64,000 nucleotides of DNA from JAFAGX01 sp035624215 (GTDB taxonomy: Bacteria > Acidobacteriota > Terriglobia > Terriglobales > Acidobacteriaceae). The stretch spans positions 1 through 64,000 of the forward strand of contig DASPRY010000026.1 of assembly GCA_035624215.1 (NCBI GenBank), read 5' to 3'. Shown here one piece after another: positions 9,055-17,900 of this stretch (within the stretch, counting starts at the first letter, position 1; each line of letters opens with the position of its first letter). A model generated the notes under the pieces. It had not been told where the DNA came from, ran no database searches, and saw only the letters and a program-made list of their open reading frames with translations. The position numbers and the translations under genes are program-made.

Positions 9055-10524
9055 CTAGACAGCGGCTAACACCAGCGCACTGCGCGATTGCAGGGCCTTC
9101 TCGTAGACGCGGACATATTCCTTGGCGGAGGCGTTCCAGGAAAAATCCTTCGCCATGCCGTTGCGCATGAGAGTTTGCCAGGAATTCTGGTCGCGAAATG
9201 CCTTCAATGCTTCTTTGATGGTCAGCAGCAAAGCTTCTCCGCTATACTCGGCAAACTTGAAACCGGTTCCCTTTTGCGTGCGCAGATTCCAGGGTTCGAT
9301 GGTGTCATCCAGGCCGCCGGTCGCGCGCACAATTGGAACGGTTCCGTATTTCAGGCTGTAAATCTGGTTCAGCCCGCAGGGCTCGTATTTCGAGGGCATG
9401 AGGAACATGTCGCTGCCGGCCTCGATTTTGTGGGCTAGCGCATTGTCGTAGGCGATTTTAACTGCAATCTTGCGCGGAAACTGTTTTTGCAGGCGCAGAA
9501 ACATTTCTTCGTAAGGCTTGTCGCCGGAACCCAGCGCGACCACGATCATCTCCTCGTGCGCCAGGCGATCCATGATTTGGGAAATCAGGTCGAAGCCTTT
9601 CTGCGCGGCAAATCGTGAAACAATGCCAATCACCGGCAAGCGCAAATCCGGGTCGCCGATGCCGAACGCGGACAGCAGATCCTGCTTGCACTTGGTTTTG
9701 CCGCTCAAGTCCTGCGGCGAATATTTGGAAACGATGAATTTATCGGTTTCGGGGCTCCACTCGTCGTAGTCTACGCCGTTCAGGATGCCGGTTACGGTCG
9801 AGGCGCGGTCCCGCAGCACACCTTCCAGGCCGAATCCGAATTCGCTGGTCTGGATTTCCTGACTATATTTACGACTCACGGTGGTTATGAAATCGGAGAA
9901 CACCAGCGCACCCTTCAGGAAATTAACATTTCCAAAAAATTCCATCTTGGAGATGGTGAAGAGGTCCCAGGGCAACGTCAGAAGCGGCAGCGTATCGGGG
10001 GAAAACAGTCCCTGGTATCCCATGTTGTGGATGGTGAACACCGTCGCCACTTCACGGAAGGCGGGGTCTTCCGCGTACTGGGCACGAAGCAAAACAGGAA
10101 CCAGCGCCGACTGCCAATCATGGCAATGAAATACTTGCGGCACACCTAAAATTTTTGATGCCTCCAGCACCGCACGGGAAAACAGCGCGAAACGCTCGGC
10201 ATTGTCGGGGTAATCTCCACTGGAAGTACCATAGAGCGCATCGCGATCGAAGAAGGGCGGATAGTCCACAAAATAGAAGCGAACGCCGGAATGATTGCCC
10301 CCAGCCACCACGGAGCAAAATCGATAGCGGTCATCGAAAGGGACAGTGATGCTGCGCACCACCATTTGTGAATCAGAAAGTTTGGTCTGACGATACTTTG
10401 GCAGATAAACGCTTACCTGATGGCCGAGAGCGGCCAAGGCGCGGGGCAACGCCCCCACCACATCCGCTAAGCCCCCAGTTTTAGAAAAGGGAACACATTC
10501 CGACGCGGCAAAAGCAATCTGCAT
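9055..10524 (-). CDS. glgA: glycogen synthase (ADP-glucose type)
   Basis: GlgA extends alpha-1,4-glucan chains from ADP-glucose in the cytoplasm. The 489-residue protein is a GT5/GT-B glycosyltransferase with the N-terminal ADP-glucose motif SKTGGLADVVG (Lys near residue 15), the HCHDWQSAL segment, the central GIVSRFAAQKGFD linker and the C-terminal EPCGLNQIYSLKYG active-site block with RATGGLDDT. The start at 10524 is chosen because GGAGGA lies about nine bases upstream; an earlier ATG at 10557 has none. No other glycogen gene is adjacent. It is divergent from rsmA. Confidence 0.95.
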   Translation of the reverse strand: MQIAFAASECVPFSKTGGLADVVGALPRALAALGHQVSVYLPKYRQTKLSDSQMVVRSITVPFDDRYRFCSVVAGGNHSGVRFYFVDYPPFFDRDALYGTSSGDYPDNAERFALFSRAVLEASKILGVPQVFHCHDWQSALVPVLLRAQYAEDPAFREVATVFTIHNMGYQGLFSPDTLPLLTLPWDLFTISKMEFFGNVNFLKGALVFSDFITTVSRKYSQEIQTSEFGFGLEGVLRDRASTVTGILNGVDYDEWSPETDKFIVSKYSPQDLSGKTKCKQDLLSAFGIGDPDLRLPVIGIVSRFAAQKGFDLISQIMDRLAHEEMIVVALGSGDKPYEEMFLRLQKQFPRKIAVKIAYDNALAHKIEAGSDMFLMPSKYEPCGLNQIYSLKYGTVPIVRATGGLDDTIEPWNLRTQKGTGFKFAEYSGEALLLTIKEALKAFRDQNSWQTLMRNGMAKDFSWNASAKEYVRVYEKALQSRSALVLAAV

Positions 10525-10656
10525 GAGTAAGGCTCCTCCAACTTCACCCCGGCACACGCTATGATATGTAAGCTTTGTTTGCTGTAAGAGAAGTGCAGCA
10601 TCGATTTTCCGAGGACGAAGGATTTAGTCTAACCGCCCGGAAGAAAGAGGGTCAAC

Positions 10657-11514
10657 GTGCCAAAGGTCTCTGCTGCCCGGCCGGGTCCCAGAAAGCCAAA
10701 GCTCGGCCAACATTTCCTCATAGACAGGTCGGCAGCGCAAAGAATTGTCGAATCCCTTGGAGATATTTCTTCAAGTACAGTACTGGAAATCGGTCCCGGC
10801 CGCGGCGTCCTCACTTCACTGCTGGTTAAGCAAGCCCGCCGCCTGATCGCGGTCGAACTGGATCGCGTGCTGGCGGCGCAGTTGCGCATGAATTTCTCCC
10901 TCGCCCCGAACGTCGAAATCATCGAAGCAGATATTTTGACGCTGGACTTTGACACAATCTTTGGGCCGAAGCCGGGAAGTTCCCGTCCAGGCATAAATCA
11001 TCAACCCGAAAAGGTGAAAGTTGTCGGCAACCTGCCCTATTTCATCACCTCCGACATTCTGCTGAAGTTATTTGAATATCGAAAGTACTTTGAAACCATG
11101 GTCCTCATGTTGCAACGTGAGGTAGCCGATCGATTGGCCGCACAGCCGGGAAAAAGTGAATACGGATTGCTTTCGGCCACGGCTCAGCTGTATACCCGTG
11201 TCGAAAAGCTTTTTACCCTGCCGCCGGGAGCGTTTTCTCCGCCGCCGAAAGTGCATTCCACAGTCGTCCGTCTCACCTTGGAGCCTCGTCTTGAGAGATT
11301 GCAAGTACCGGAGGAAAGCTTTATCCGTTTTTTGAAGCTGTCCTTCGGACAGAAACGAAAGACGCTATGGAATAACCTGAAGTCCGAATACGATTTGCCG
11401 CTTTTGCGGCGTGCTATGGAAGCTTGCGGAGTAAGGCCGGACGTGCGTGCCGAGGCGCTCTCATTGGAAAAGACAGCGGCTCTGTATCGGGCTTTGGGTC
11501 GTAACGGAATCTGA
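10657..11514 (+). CDS. rsmA: 16S rRNA (adenine1518/1519-N6)-dimethyltransferase
   Basis: RsmA (KsgA) dimethylates two adjacent adenines near the 3' end of 16S rRNA late in 30S assembly. The 285-residue protein begins PKLGQHFLID after a short basic lead, has SAM motif I EIGPGRG (about residue 45), an acidic EL-D motif II, EADIL and the catalytic NLPYF block. A C-terminal helical domain (SFGQKRKTL, ALSLEKTAALYRAL) follows. The start is GTG at 10657 with AGAGG a few bases upstream. It is followed 103 bases later by amrB in the same direction. Confidence is high. Confidence 0.95.
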   Translation: MPKVSAARPGPRKPKLGQHFLIDRSAAQRIVESLGDISSSTVLEIGPGRGVLTSLLVKQARRLIAVELDRVLAAQLRMNFSLAPNVEIIEADILTLDFDTIFGPKPGSSRPGINHQPEKVKVVGNLPYFITSDILLKLFEYRKYFETMVLMLQREVADRLAAQPGKSEYGLLSATAQLYTRVEKLFTLPPGAFSPPPKVHSTVVRLTLEPRLERLQVPEESFIRFLKLSFGQKRKTLWNNLKSEYDLPLLRRAMEACGVRPDVRAEALSLEKTAALYRALGRNGI

Positions 11515-11617
11515 TGGCTTGGAAGCTCGGTCCTCTTTTGGCGCGCGCACCTTGTCACACAGTACAGCACAAGGATTAGAATTGTTCTGAAAGTGCCTTC
11601 TCGGAGGCTGGTGCAGC

Positions 11618-12427
11618 ATGGAACATCTCCGGCATGCTGCTGTAGCTGGCCGTTTCTATCCTGCCGATCGCGCAGCCCTGCTCGATGAGCTGACATCATA
11701 TCTTTCGCCCGCGGAAGCAGAGGAACAGGTTCTGGGCTGCATTGCACCCCACGCTGGCTACATTTACTCGGGACCAGTCGCCGGTGCGGTATATGCCCGC
11801 ATCAAAGTGCCGCGACGCTGTGTTGTAATGTGCCCCAACCATACTGGCAGAGGACGTCCACTGGCAATTATGAGTGAAGGCGCCTGGCAGACGCCGCTTG
11901 GCTCGGTTCAGATTGATTCCGATTTAGCAAGGGCGTTGAAACAGCAATTCCCTTTGATCAACGAAGACAGTGAGGCACATCGCGGCGAGCACGCGATCGA
12001 GGTGCAACTTCCTTTCCTACTGAAAAGATCGCCGCAACTTACGTTCGTGCCCATCGCATTGGGCACCGGGAACTTCGGGACTCTCGAGAAGTTAGGGGAG
12101 GCTCTAGCTGAGGTACTGAAGGCACAGGCCGAACCGGTATTGATGGTCGCTTCCAGCGACATGAATCATTACGAGAGCGATCGCGTGACGCGGGTAAAAG
12201 ATCATAAGGCGATCGAACGAATTCTGGAGATGGATCCGCGCGGTCTTTATGAAGTGGTAACACAGGAAGAAGTCAGCATGTGCGGCTTCGGCCCAGCCAT
12301 AGCCATGCTCACCGCCACCAAACAGCTGGGAGCTGTCTCGGCCTCATTAGTCAAATATGCCACTTCCGGCGATGTCTCGGGCGACCGCGAGCTGGTTGTT
12401 GGCTACGCCGGCGTGATCGTACGGTAA
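11618..12427 (+). CDS. amrB: AmmeMemoRadiSam system protein B (MEMO1 family)
   Basis: This 269-residue protein belongs to the MEMO family, structurally related to LigB-type dioxygenases, and is normally encoded with an AMMECR1 protein and a radical SAM enzyme. It has the conserved blocks FYPAD, PHAGYIYSG, CPNHTGRG, GEHAIEVQLPFL, SSDMNHY and CGFGP, which supply the histidine and cysteine metal-site residues. In bacteria the system is of unresolved function. Neither partner is in this window, so this copy is an orphan here. The start at 11618 has GGAGG ten bases upstream, slightly long. It converges on a small secreted-protein gene four bases away. Confidence 0.9.
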   Translation: MEHLRHAAVAGRFYPADRAALLDELTSYLSPAEAEEQVLGCIAPHAGYIYSGPVAGAVYARIKVPRRCVVMCPNHTGRGRPLAIMSEGAWQTPLGSVQIDSDLARALKQQFPLINEDSEAHRGEHAIEVQLPFLLKRSPQLTFVPIALGTGNFGTLEKLGEALAEVLKAQAEPVLMVASSDMNHYESDRVTRVKDHKAIERILEMDPRGLYEVVTQEEVSMCGFGPAIAMLTATKQLGAVSASLVKYATSGDVSGDRELVVGYAGVIVR

Positions 12428-12431
12428 ACTG

Positions 12432-12713
12432 CTAAATGTCGCCTCTATGCCCCTGGTCGATCCTGTCATAGCCCGCTTTATATCCGGCTGTGAACGATTC
12501 CCTGTCTGCAGCCGAACTCCAGCGCCCAATTGAGAGATGAGCAGCCCGGCCCTGGTTAGCGTCGAGTTGGCCAAGGAACAGTCCGTCTCGATAAGCTGCG
12601 TCCGTGGCCCTTTGCGCGTTCGAAGTGCGCGAACTCGATTGCACGCCGGAAATCATGGTTGATGCCGTTGCAAAAATCGCAATTCCTGCCACGATAACAA
12701 ATATTCTCTTCAC
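12432..12713 (-). CDS. small secreted hypothetical protein
   Basis: I do not recognise this 93-residue protein. An N-terminal signal peptide (lysine-arginine start, hydrophobic FVIVAGIAIFATAS) predicts export; the mature part of about 65 residues is polar, with a YRDGLFLGQLDAN segment and a later FTAGYKAGYD segment of similar pattern (aromatic-x-x-G-x-x-x-G). These may form two short related helices. The start is GTG at 12713 preceded by GGAGGAAA, a good ribosome site, which is the main evidence that it is real. It converges tightly with amrB. Confidence 0.65.
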   Translation of the reverse strand: MKRIFVIVAGIAIFATASTMISGVQSSSRTSNAQRATDAAYRDGLFLGQLDANQGRAAHLSIGRWSSAADRESFTAGYKAGYDRIDQGHRGDI

Positions 12714-12846
12714 GTCTTTCCTCCGTCCGCCGCCTGAAAGTTACTCCCTCAATAAAAGCTCAGGCCGGACCTGACGGAGTCACGACGAGGTAAAGCGCTC
12801 GTAAAATTTCCGTCGCACGAAGTAAGAAATCACCTTTACAACATCG

Positions 12847-14943
12847 CTACCATACCCGGCAAGCATTCGCCCGCACCATTGCTTGTCCCTTGTGGCAGCC
12901 AAAGGCTTTAGCAAACTCCGGCATATTTGAGACCACATTGTTGACGCGGTACTTGTCTAAGGGATGGGGATTCATAAGAAGAAGCGTGCGCATCATTTCG
13001 GGCCGCACGTTGCTGCACCAGATATCGGCATAGGCGAGGAAGAACCGTTGTAGGGCCGTCAGTCCATCTTCACCCACAGCGTCCAGGCTCTCCCCCTTGG
13101 CTTTGAGATCACTCTCAAGAGCGGACAAGGCCAGGTGAATACCACCGTTATCCGCAGTATTTTCTCCCTGGGTTAAACGGCCATCCTGTTTTACACCTGC
13201 TTCCGGAACAAATTCGGTGTACTGATCAGCTATGCAGTCGCCACGCTTTTCATATGCCTGGGCGTCGCTGGGGGTCCACCAGTCGCGCAGGTTGCCGTTC
13301 TCATCGAACTTGCGCCCTTGATCGTCAAACCCGTGGATTGTCTCGTGCCCGATCACGGCGCCCGCTGCGGCGTAATTCACGCTGTCATCCTTTGCAGGAT
13401 CGAAGAATGGTGGCTGCAGGATCCCCGCCGGAAAATTGATGGTGTTGGTTTGCGGATCTTCGTAGGCGTTTACGGTTGGCGGAGTCATCCCCCATTGGGT
13501 TCGATCCAAAGGCTTGCCAATTTTCTTCAGTTGCCGATGCAACTCAAAAGCAGCTGAGCGACGCACGTTTTCCAGGTGATTGTCCGGGCGAATCTCCAGC
13601 GCGGAATAGTCGCGCCAATGGTCGGGGTAACCGATCTTGTCAATCTGGGCGGTGAGTTTGATATGTGCTTGTTTCTTGGTTTCGGGACTCATCCAATCCA
13701 TGGAATCGATGTCCGTGCTTAGCGCCGCCTCTATGTTCTTCACCATTTCTTGTACCCGCTGTTTGCTTTCCGGGGGAAAAGCACGGGCCACATAAGCCTG
13801 CCCTAAAGCCTGGCCGATGTCGCGGTCTTCCGCCTGAACGCAGCGTCGCCATAGTGGCAATAGCGCCTTTGCACCGAAGAGGGTCTTGCCGTAGAACTCG
13901 AAGTTCGCATTCACGAAATCATCGCTCATTTCCGCAGCGCTGCCGGTTAACAGATGCCACTTCAGATATGACTGCCAGTGATCGAGGGTCTCGTTTGCGA
14001 TTAGCTGTTGCAGGGCCCGGAAGAAATCGGGCGTGGTTACGATGAACTTGCTGCTGGCGGGAGCATCCACCAATTGCAGATAACGAGCAAAGTCAAAATC
14101 GGGCGTTAACTTCTTCACCTCATCTAGCCCCATCTCGTGGTCCAGATTCATGGGGTCTCGACGCTTGACCACATCCATCGTAGCCTGCGCCATCGCTGTT
14201 TCCATCCTTAGCACGATCTCGGCGTCGGCGTGTGCCTTGGCGGAAGGGATGCCTGACAGCTCGAACAATTTTGCGATGTAGCCCAGGTAGCTTTTGCGGA
14301 TGTCTGCCGATTTTTCGTCGTTATTCAAATAGAAGTCGCGTCCTGGCATTCCCATCCCACCCTGGTCAAATTGCGGGATGACGTGAGTAGTGTCATGGAA
14401 ATCCGGTTGGGCTCCGAAACCAAACATGGCCGCATAAGTCTCCGGATCGCTGGGGTTCCACGACCCGTAAACAGAAAGATGGATCGCGGCCAAAATCTCG
14501 GCGATTTCGCTTTTGCTGCGCATGTGATCGATTCTTTCGAGTGCGGGACGCAGAGTCTCCAGCGCAGTGGCATTTCTCTGCTTTTCATCGATACATGCGG
14601 TCCAGTAGTCTCCCACCTTTTGCTCGATTGGGGTCCGCTCGGCGGCTGGCTTAGCCGCCGTTGCTACCGCTGTTTGGTGAAGCACAGCTTCATTCCAGAG
14701 TTGGAGTTTCCCGAATGCACCCCAGAAAATCTCGTCTGCGGGCAAGGGATTGTCCTTAATCCATCGATTACAAGAGTACTGGTAAAAGTCGGTGCAGGGA
14801 TCGACGCTTTTGTCGACCTTGGCTGCGTCAAAGTGATCGAGTTCAGGAACCGACTGCTCAGAGTTGGCTGGCGTTGTTGTCTGTGCAAAAACCGACAAAC
14901 AGAAAATACTGATCAAGGCTGCGCATAAAAGTGACGATCGCAT
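12847..14943 (-). CDS. secreted M13-family metallopeptidase (copy 2)
   Basis: A second neprilysin-like zinc endopeptidase of 698 residues, the same length as the copy at 5264-7360. The signal peptide covers residues 1 to about 20 (hydrophobic, ending SVFAQ). Zinc ligands are His533 and His537 in GHETIHG with Glu in GENTADNGG. C-terminal C-x-V-W and conserved pairs such as DPCTDFYQYSC at the N-terminus are present. The motif positions coincide residue for residue with copy 1, pointing to gene duplication. The start at 14943 gives a clean signal peptide with GAGG ten bases upstream; the longer frame to 14991 does not. It is probably periplasmic or extracellular. Confidence 0.93.
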   Translation of the reverse strand: MRSSLLCAALISIFCLSVFAQTTTPANSEQSVPELDHFDAAKVDKSVDPCTDFYQYSCNRWIKDNPLPADEIFWGAFGKLQLWNEAVLHQTAVATAAKPAAERTPIEQKVGDYWTACIDEKQRNATALETLRPALERIDHMRSKSEIAEILAAIHLSVYGSWNPSDPETYAAMFGFGAQPDFHDTTHVIPQFDQGGMGMPGRDFYLNNDEKSADIRKSYLGYIAKLFELSGIPSAKAHADAEIVLRMETAMAQATMDVVKRRDPMNLDHEMGLDEVKKLTPDFDFARYLQLVDAPASSKFIVTTPDFFRALQQLIANETLDHWQSYLKWHLLTGSAAEMSDDFVNANFEFYGKTLFGAKALLPLWRRCVQAEDRDIGQALGQAYVARAFPPESKQRVQEMVKNIEAALSTDIDSMDWMSPETKKQAHIKLTAQIDKIGYPDHWRDYSALEIRPDNHLENVRRSAAFELHRQLKKIGKPLDRTQWGMTPPTVNAYEDPQTNTINFPAGILQPPFFDPAKDDSVNYAAAGAVIGHETIHGFDDQGRKFDENGNLRDWWTPSDAQAYEKRGDCIADQYTEFVPEAGVKQDGRLTQGENTADNGGIHLALSALESDLKAKGESLDAVGEDGLTALQRFFLAYADIWCSNVRPEMMRTLLLMNPHPLDKYRVNNVVSNMPEFAKAFGCHKGQAMVRANACRVW

Positions 14944-15088
14944 GGTGACAATCCTCGTAGGCATTTTGAAAGACGAAAGATTATCACGCATGGCGCGTCC
15001 AACAAATTGGAAGACCGCTTAACAGCCGGCCAGTGTCTTGTGAGGAGCCGAACCGACAGTTACCCAGGTTGCTTTTAATCAGCGGTGG

Positions 15089-16381
15089 CTACCGATGCCC
15101 ACCGCCACCACCGGCATGCCCAGAGGAGGAAACCGACGACGAGAACCCGTGCCCTATTGCTGTTCCCATATGGGTAACGGGAGCAGTTCCACTATGCCAC
15201 CAACCAGCGGTGACAGGCGCGGTGTGAACTGTTGCGGTAGCGAATCCGCTGGATTCAACCTTTCCAGAAAGCTGAGCCAAATTCCGGAAGCTTCCGCGGG
15301 GAATACCCAACCCCGCGGAATTGTTGACAATTTGCAAGCTGTTGCCCCTTTGGGCAGGCATGGGACCGCGATTGAGAGGCAAAATTCTGCGCCCCGGGAG
15401 TTGGGGTGCACGCGGCAGAACAAAGCCTACAGGCGCATTTAAGATAATCGGAAGCGTGTACCATCCCGTGCAAGCAGCGCCCGGCTGCCACGCCCATCCG
15501 TACATCTGGAGGAAGGTCCAGTTACCGCACTGGTAGGGCGTCCAACCCCATGGATAAGCGGAAACCCATCCGTACCCTGTTCCGGGATAGTAAGCCCAGG
15601 CACCATTCATAAACGGATCCCACCCGACTCCAACAAAATAGGGCTGCCACAGCGTGCCGTATCCCGGCACACTGAAAAAGCTTCCGTAATAGTTCAAATC
15701 TTCGCTGCCATAGGCGTCAGGTGAGTAGCGCGAATAGGACTTGCCGGCATATCGCTGCTGATATTGGGCCTGCTGCTTATCCCATGAATCATAGGGATAC
15801 TCGTCAATACTGTTGGCCACGGAGTACTGATCGTCGAGAAGGTCAAAGCTAGCCGTGTGGTTCTTGTTCAGCTGCACCGTTCCTTTCGGCCCCACGATGC
15901 CGGCTTCACCCTTGAACATGGCTACCGAGGCGTCCACATCAGCCATAACGATGCGCAAATGAGCCGGTTGGGCGAGACTCAGCTTCTCACGCGCAAATGT
16001 CACCTCAAGAATGTTGTCTTTGGTTCCCAAGAAATCAACGTAGGCAGTGCCCTCCAGCACATTCAGGGTAGTGAACTTAACCCCTGAGTCGCGGAGAAGA
16101 AGCTGCGGAAGCTCAACCGTCGTATTAGGGGCCAGTCGCACGCTGCTTCCATCCTCAAATTCCAGTGCCGCTTGTGCCTGTTGCTGGGTGCGGACTTTGA
16201 CCCCTTGGGTAAGGGGAAGATTCAGGAAGGCTTTTTCAAATCCTTGTCCGATGTTGCGATCGACCTGGACCTCACCTTGCACATCGCTGAGGCGCACCAC
16301 CCGGGCATGTGAGTCAGCCAGGGACGGGAGCGCGAGTAGACAGAGTGATGCGAAACCCAAGAACAGATTCAACTGGGACAT
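15089..16381 (-). CDS. secreted FecR-domain protein with aromatic-rich C-terminal half
   Basis: This 430-residue exported protein has a signal peptide (residues 1-22), then a FecR-like beta-rich domain (about 28-180; VQGEVQVDR, LEFEDGSSVRLAPNTTVEL, VLEGTAYVDF). The second half (about 220-320) is rich in Tyr, Trp, Gly and Pro (for example YYGSFFSVPGYG, YGWVSAYPWGW), as in secreted DUF6600-type proteins. The last 100 residues are low-complexity and end in a Gly/His tail. It is not an anti-sigma regulator in the usual sense: there is no N-terminal cytoplasmic domain, and no FecI sigma factor or TonB receptor is adjacent. Role unknown, probably structural at the outer surface. Confidence 0.75.
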   Translation of the reverse strand: MSQLNLFLGFASLCLLALPSLADSHARVVRLSDVQGEVQVDRNIGQGFEKAFLNLPLTQGVKVRTQQQAQAALEFEDGSSVRLAPNTTVELPQLLLRDSGVKFTTLNVLEGTAYVDFLGTKDNILEVTFAREKLSLAQPAHLRIVMADVDASVAMFKGEAGIVGPKGTVQLNKNHTASFDLLDDQYSVANSIDEYPYDSWDKQQAQYQQRYAGKSYSRYSPDAYGSEDLNYYGSFFSVPGYGTLWQPYFVGVGWDPFMNGAWAYYPGTGYGWVSAYPWGWTPYQCGNWTFLQMYGWAWQPGAACTGWYTLPIILNAPVGFVLPRAPQLPGRRILPLNRGPMPAQRGNSLQIVNNSAGLGIPRGSFRNLAQLSGKVESSGFATATVHTAPVTAGWWHSGTAPVTHMGTAIGHGFSSSVSSSGHAGGGGGHR

Positions 16382-16490
16382 GAGACACCCCCGGCGTCAC
16401 CTACCCCTATTAGAACACCGTTTGCTGTGCTTGGGTTGTCAAATTATTGCAATCTGAAGAGCAGTTTACCCATACCTGGCAGACCTGCTT

Positions 16491-17165
16491 CTACTTGCCC
16501 GAAGCGCTGACTTGGCTAAGCAGTCGCTGGGCTCGCGCCCGGGCGCCGTTTACTACCGAAGGGTCTTCAACGATTTTCTGGAGAATTGGTGCAATCACAG
16601 CGACGTCCCCTAACTCACCGCGGTTGGAGACCTCATTCATTCCTCTTAGCTCTTGGTCCAAGGCCAGCTTTTGGTAGCGATGGTCGTACTCGAGGCGTCG
16701 CCCAAACTCCAGAGTGATCGACAGGTCTTGAAATACTGCGGTGAGCTCCTGAACAGCCGGAACTGGCGAGTAATTGTAGTTGGCGGAGTTGTTTCTCTGA
16801 CTATCCTTATAGGTCAGAGTTTTTTGGCCGGTTGATGCGATGTTCTTCTTCTTGGAATCGATCTCGCCTTGAAAGTATTGGGATTTCTTTGCCAGCTCGA
16901 AAATGCGGGTAAGCGTTGCCTGAGGCATGTTGAACTCGAGGGCAAAAGGTTCGCCGGATTCGGCATCAGTCGTGAGCTTGCCATCAGAAATGTAAGAAGC
17001 GTGTGCGTCGGACGAAACCGAGAGGGCATAGTGCGAAGGGTCAGAACCGGGAAAATCGCAGGTGAAAGTTACGGTCGGGGCGGGCTGTTGCTCGGTGTAC
17101 GCGCGGAGAAACAGAGCCAGTATTGCAAACACGACTAACGACCAGCGAATTGTGTCGCGTTTCAT
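16491..17165 (-). CDS. secreted or membrane-anchored hypothetical protein
   Basis: I do not recognise this protein. The likely 224-residue form starts at 17165 (MKRDTIRW), followed by one hydrophobic segment (about residues 8-22) that is either a signal peptide or an anchor, then a polar exported body of about 190 residues. Features include a CDFPGSDPSHYALSV segment and a C-terminal helical stretch (ILQKIVEDPSVVNGARARAQRLLSQ) resembling a HEAT-like repeat. There is no clear ribosome site. It lies upstream of the FecR-domain gene on the same strand, 109 bases apart. Confidence 0.6.
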   Translation of the reverse strand: MKRDTIRWSLVVFAILALFLRAYTEQQPAPTVTFTCDFPGSDPSHYALSVSSDAHASYISDGKLTTDAESGEPFALEFNMPQATLTRIFELAKKSQYFQGEIDSKKKNIASTGQKTLTYKDSQRNNSANYNYSPVPAVQELTAVFQDLSITLEFGRRLEYDHRYQKLALDQELRGMNEVSNRGELGDVAVIAPILQKIVEDPSVVNGARARAQRLLSQVSASGK

Positions 17166-17222
17166 TCCGAAGGCATTATGCCAAAAACAGTCCATCTAGC
17201 GAAAACTCTGCTGTCGCTTCTG

Positions 17223-17726
17223 TCATCGTGCTGGGGCAATTTGTCGCTGCACGGTTGCCGCAGTATGGAGGTGGCAAATGGCAATCGCCAAGGCATCGGC
17301 GGCATCGGGCGGTTCGGGGATTTCGCTCAAGTGCAAGAGGTGGGTGACCATGTGCTGTACCTGCTGCTTCTCTGCTCTACCATAACCCACGACAGCGGAT
17401 TTGATGGCGAGCGGGGCGTATTCGGCAACCTCCAGCCCGGCGGACGAAGCCGCCAGCATCGCCACGCCGCGCACCTGCCCCAGCTTGAGGGCGGACTTTA
17501 CATTCACCGCGTAGAAGACGTCTTCTATCGCTACATGTTCGGGATGGAGGTCGCGAATGATTTTGTTGAGCCGATCAAAAATTGTCGCCAGGCGTGCTGG
17601 CAAGGGCTCTCGAGGCGAAAGCTTGATAACTCCGCAGCTCAGGCAACACAGAGTCCCAGCGGGATCGAGCTCCACAACTCCATAACCGGTAAGCTCCGTG
17701 CCACAATCAATGCCGAGCACGCGCAT
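17223..17726 (-). CDS. ruvC: crossover junction endodeoxyribonuclease RuvC
   Basis: RuvC resolves Holliday junctions at the end of recombination. The 167-residue protein keeps the four catalytic acids: Asp7 in GIDCG, Glu68 in AIEDVF, and Asp141 and Asp144 in PDAADALAIA. The conserved GQVRGVAM and SAVVGYGRAEKQQVQ DNA-binding helix are also present. I chose the ATG at 17726 because it puts the nucleophile loop at the usual distance; the frame stays open to 17795 but neither site has a good ribosome-binding sequence. The ruvA and ruvB partners are not in the window. Confidence 0.93.
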   Translation of the reverse strand: MRVLGIDCGTELTGYGVVELDPAGTLCCLSCGVIKLSPREPLPARLATIFDRLNKIIRDLHPEHVAIEDVFYAVNVKSALKLGQVRGVAMLAASSAGLEVAEYAPLAIKSAVVGYGRAEKQQVQHMVTHLLHLSEIPEPPDAADALAIAICHLHTAATVQRQIAPAR

Positions 17727-17900
17727 AGGCAGAGTGTACAGGAGAGGGGGCATTGGCCTGTTAGCACCGTGCATTCGCCTCAAAACGATCACCAACCCGG
17801 ATAATCTAATGAGATGATAAGTTAAGCATTGCCCGATCTGGGCCAGTCAAGAGCTTGCTAGCGAAGTTGTGCGCCATCAGAATGCTTATCGGGTTGTGAC

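Noticed and set aside
15089..16381. FecR-type protein considered as an anti-sigma regulator of iron uptake
   Set aside because: It has a signal peptide at the N-terminus and no adjacent FecI or TonB receptor gene.
16382..16445. Perfect TTGACA on the minus strand upstream of the FecR-domain gene
   Set aside because: The nearest TTCTAA/TCTAAT box is 21 or more bases away, too far for a sigma-70 promoter, so no promoter is claimed.
17178..17804. Open frame of 208 residues opposite ruvC
   Set aside because: The minus-strand frame carries all RuvC catalytic residues; this is its shadow.
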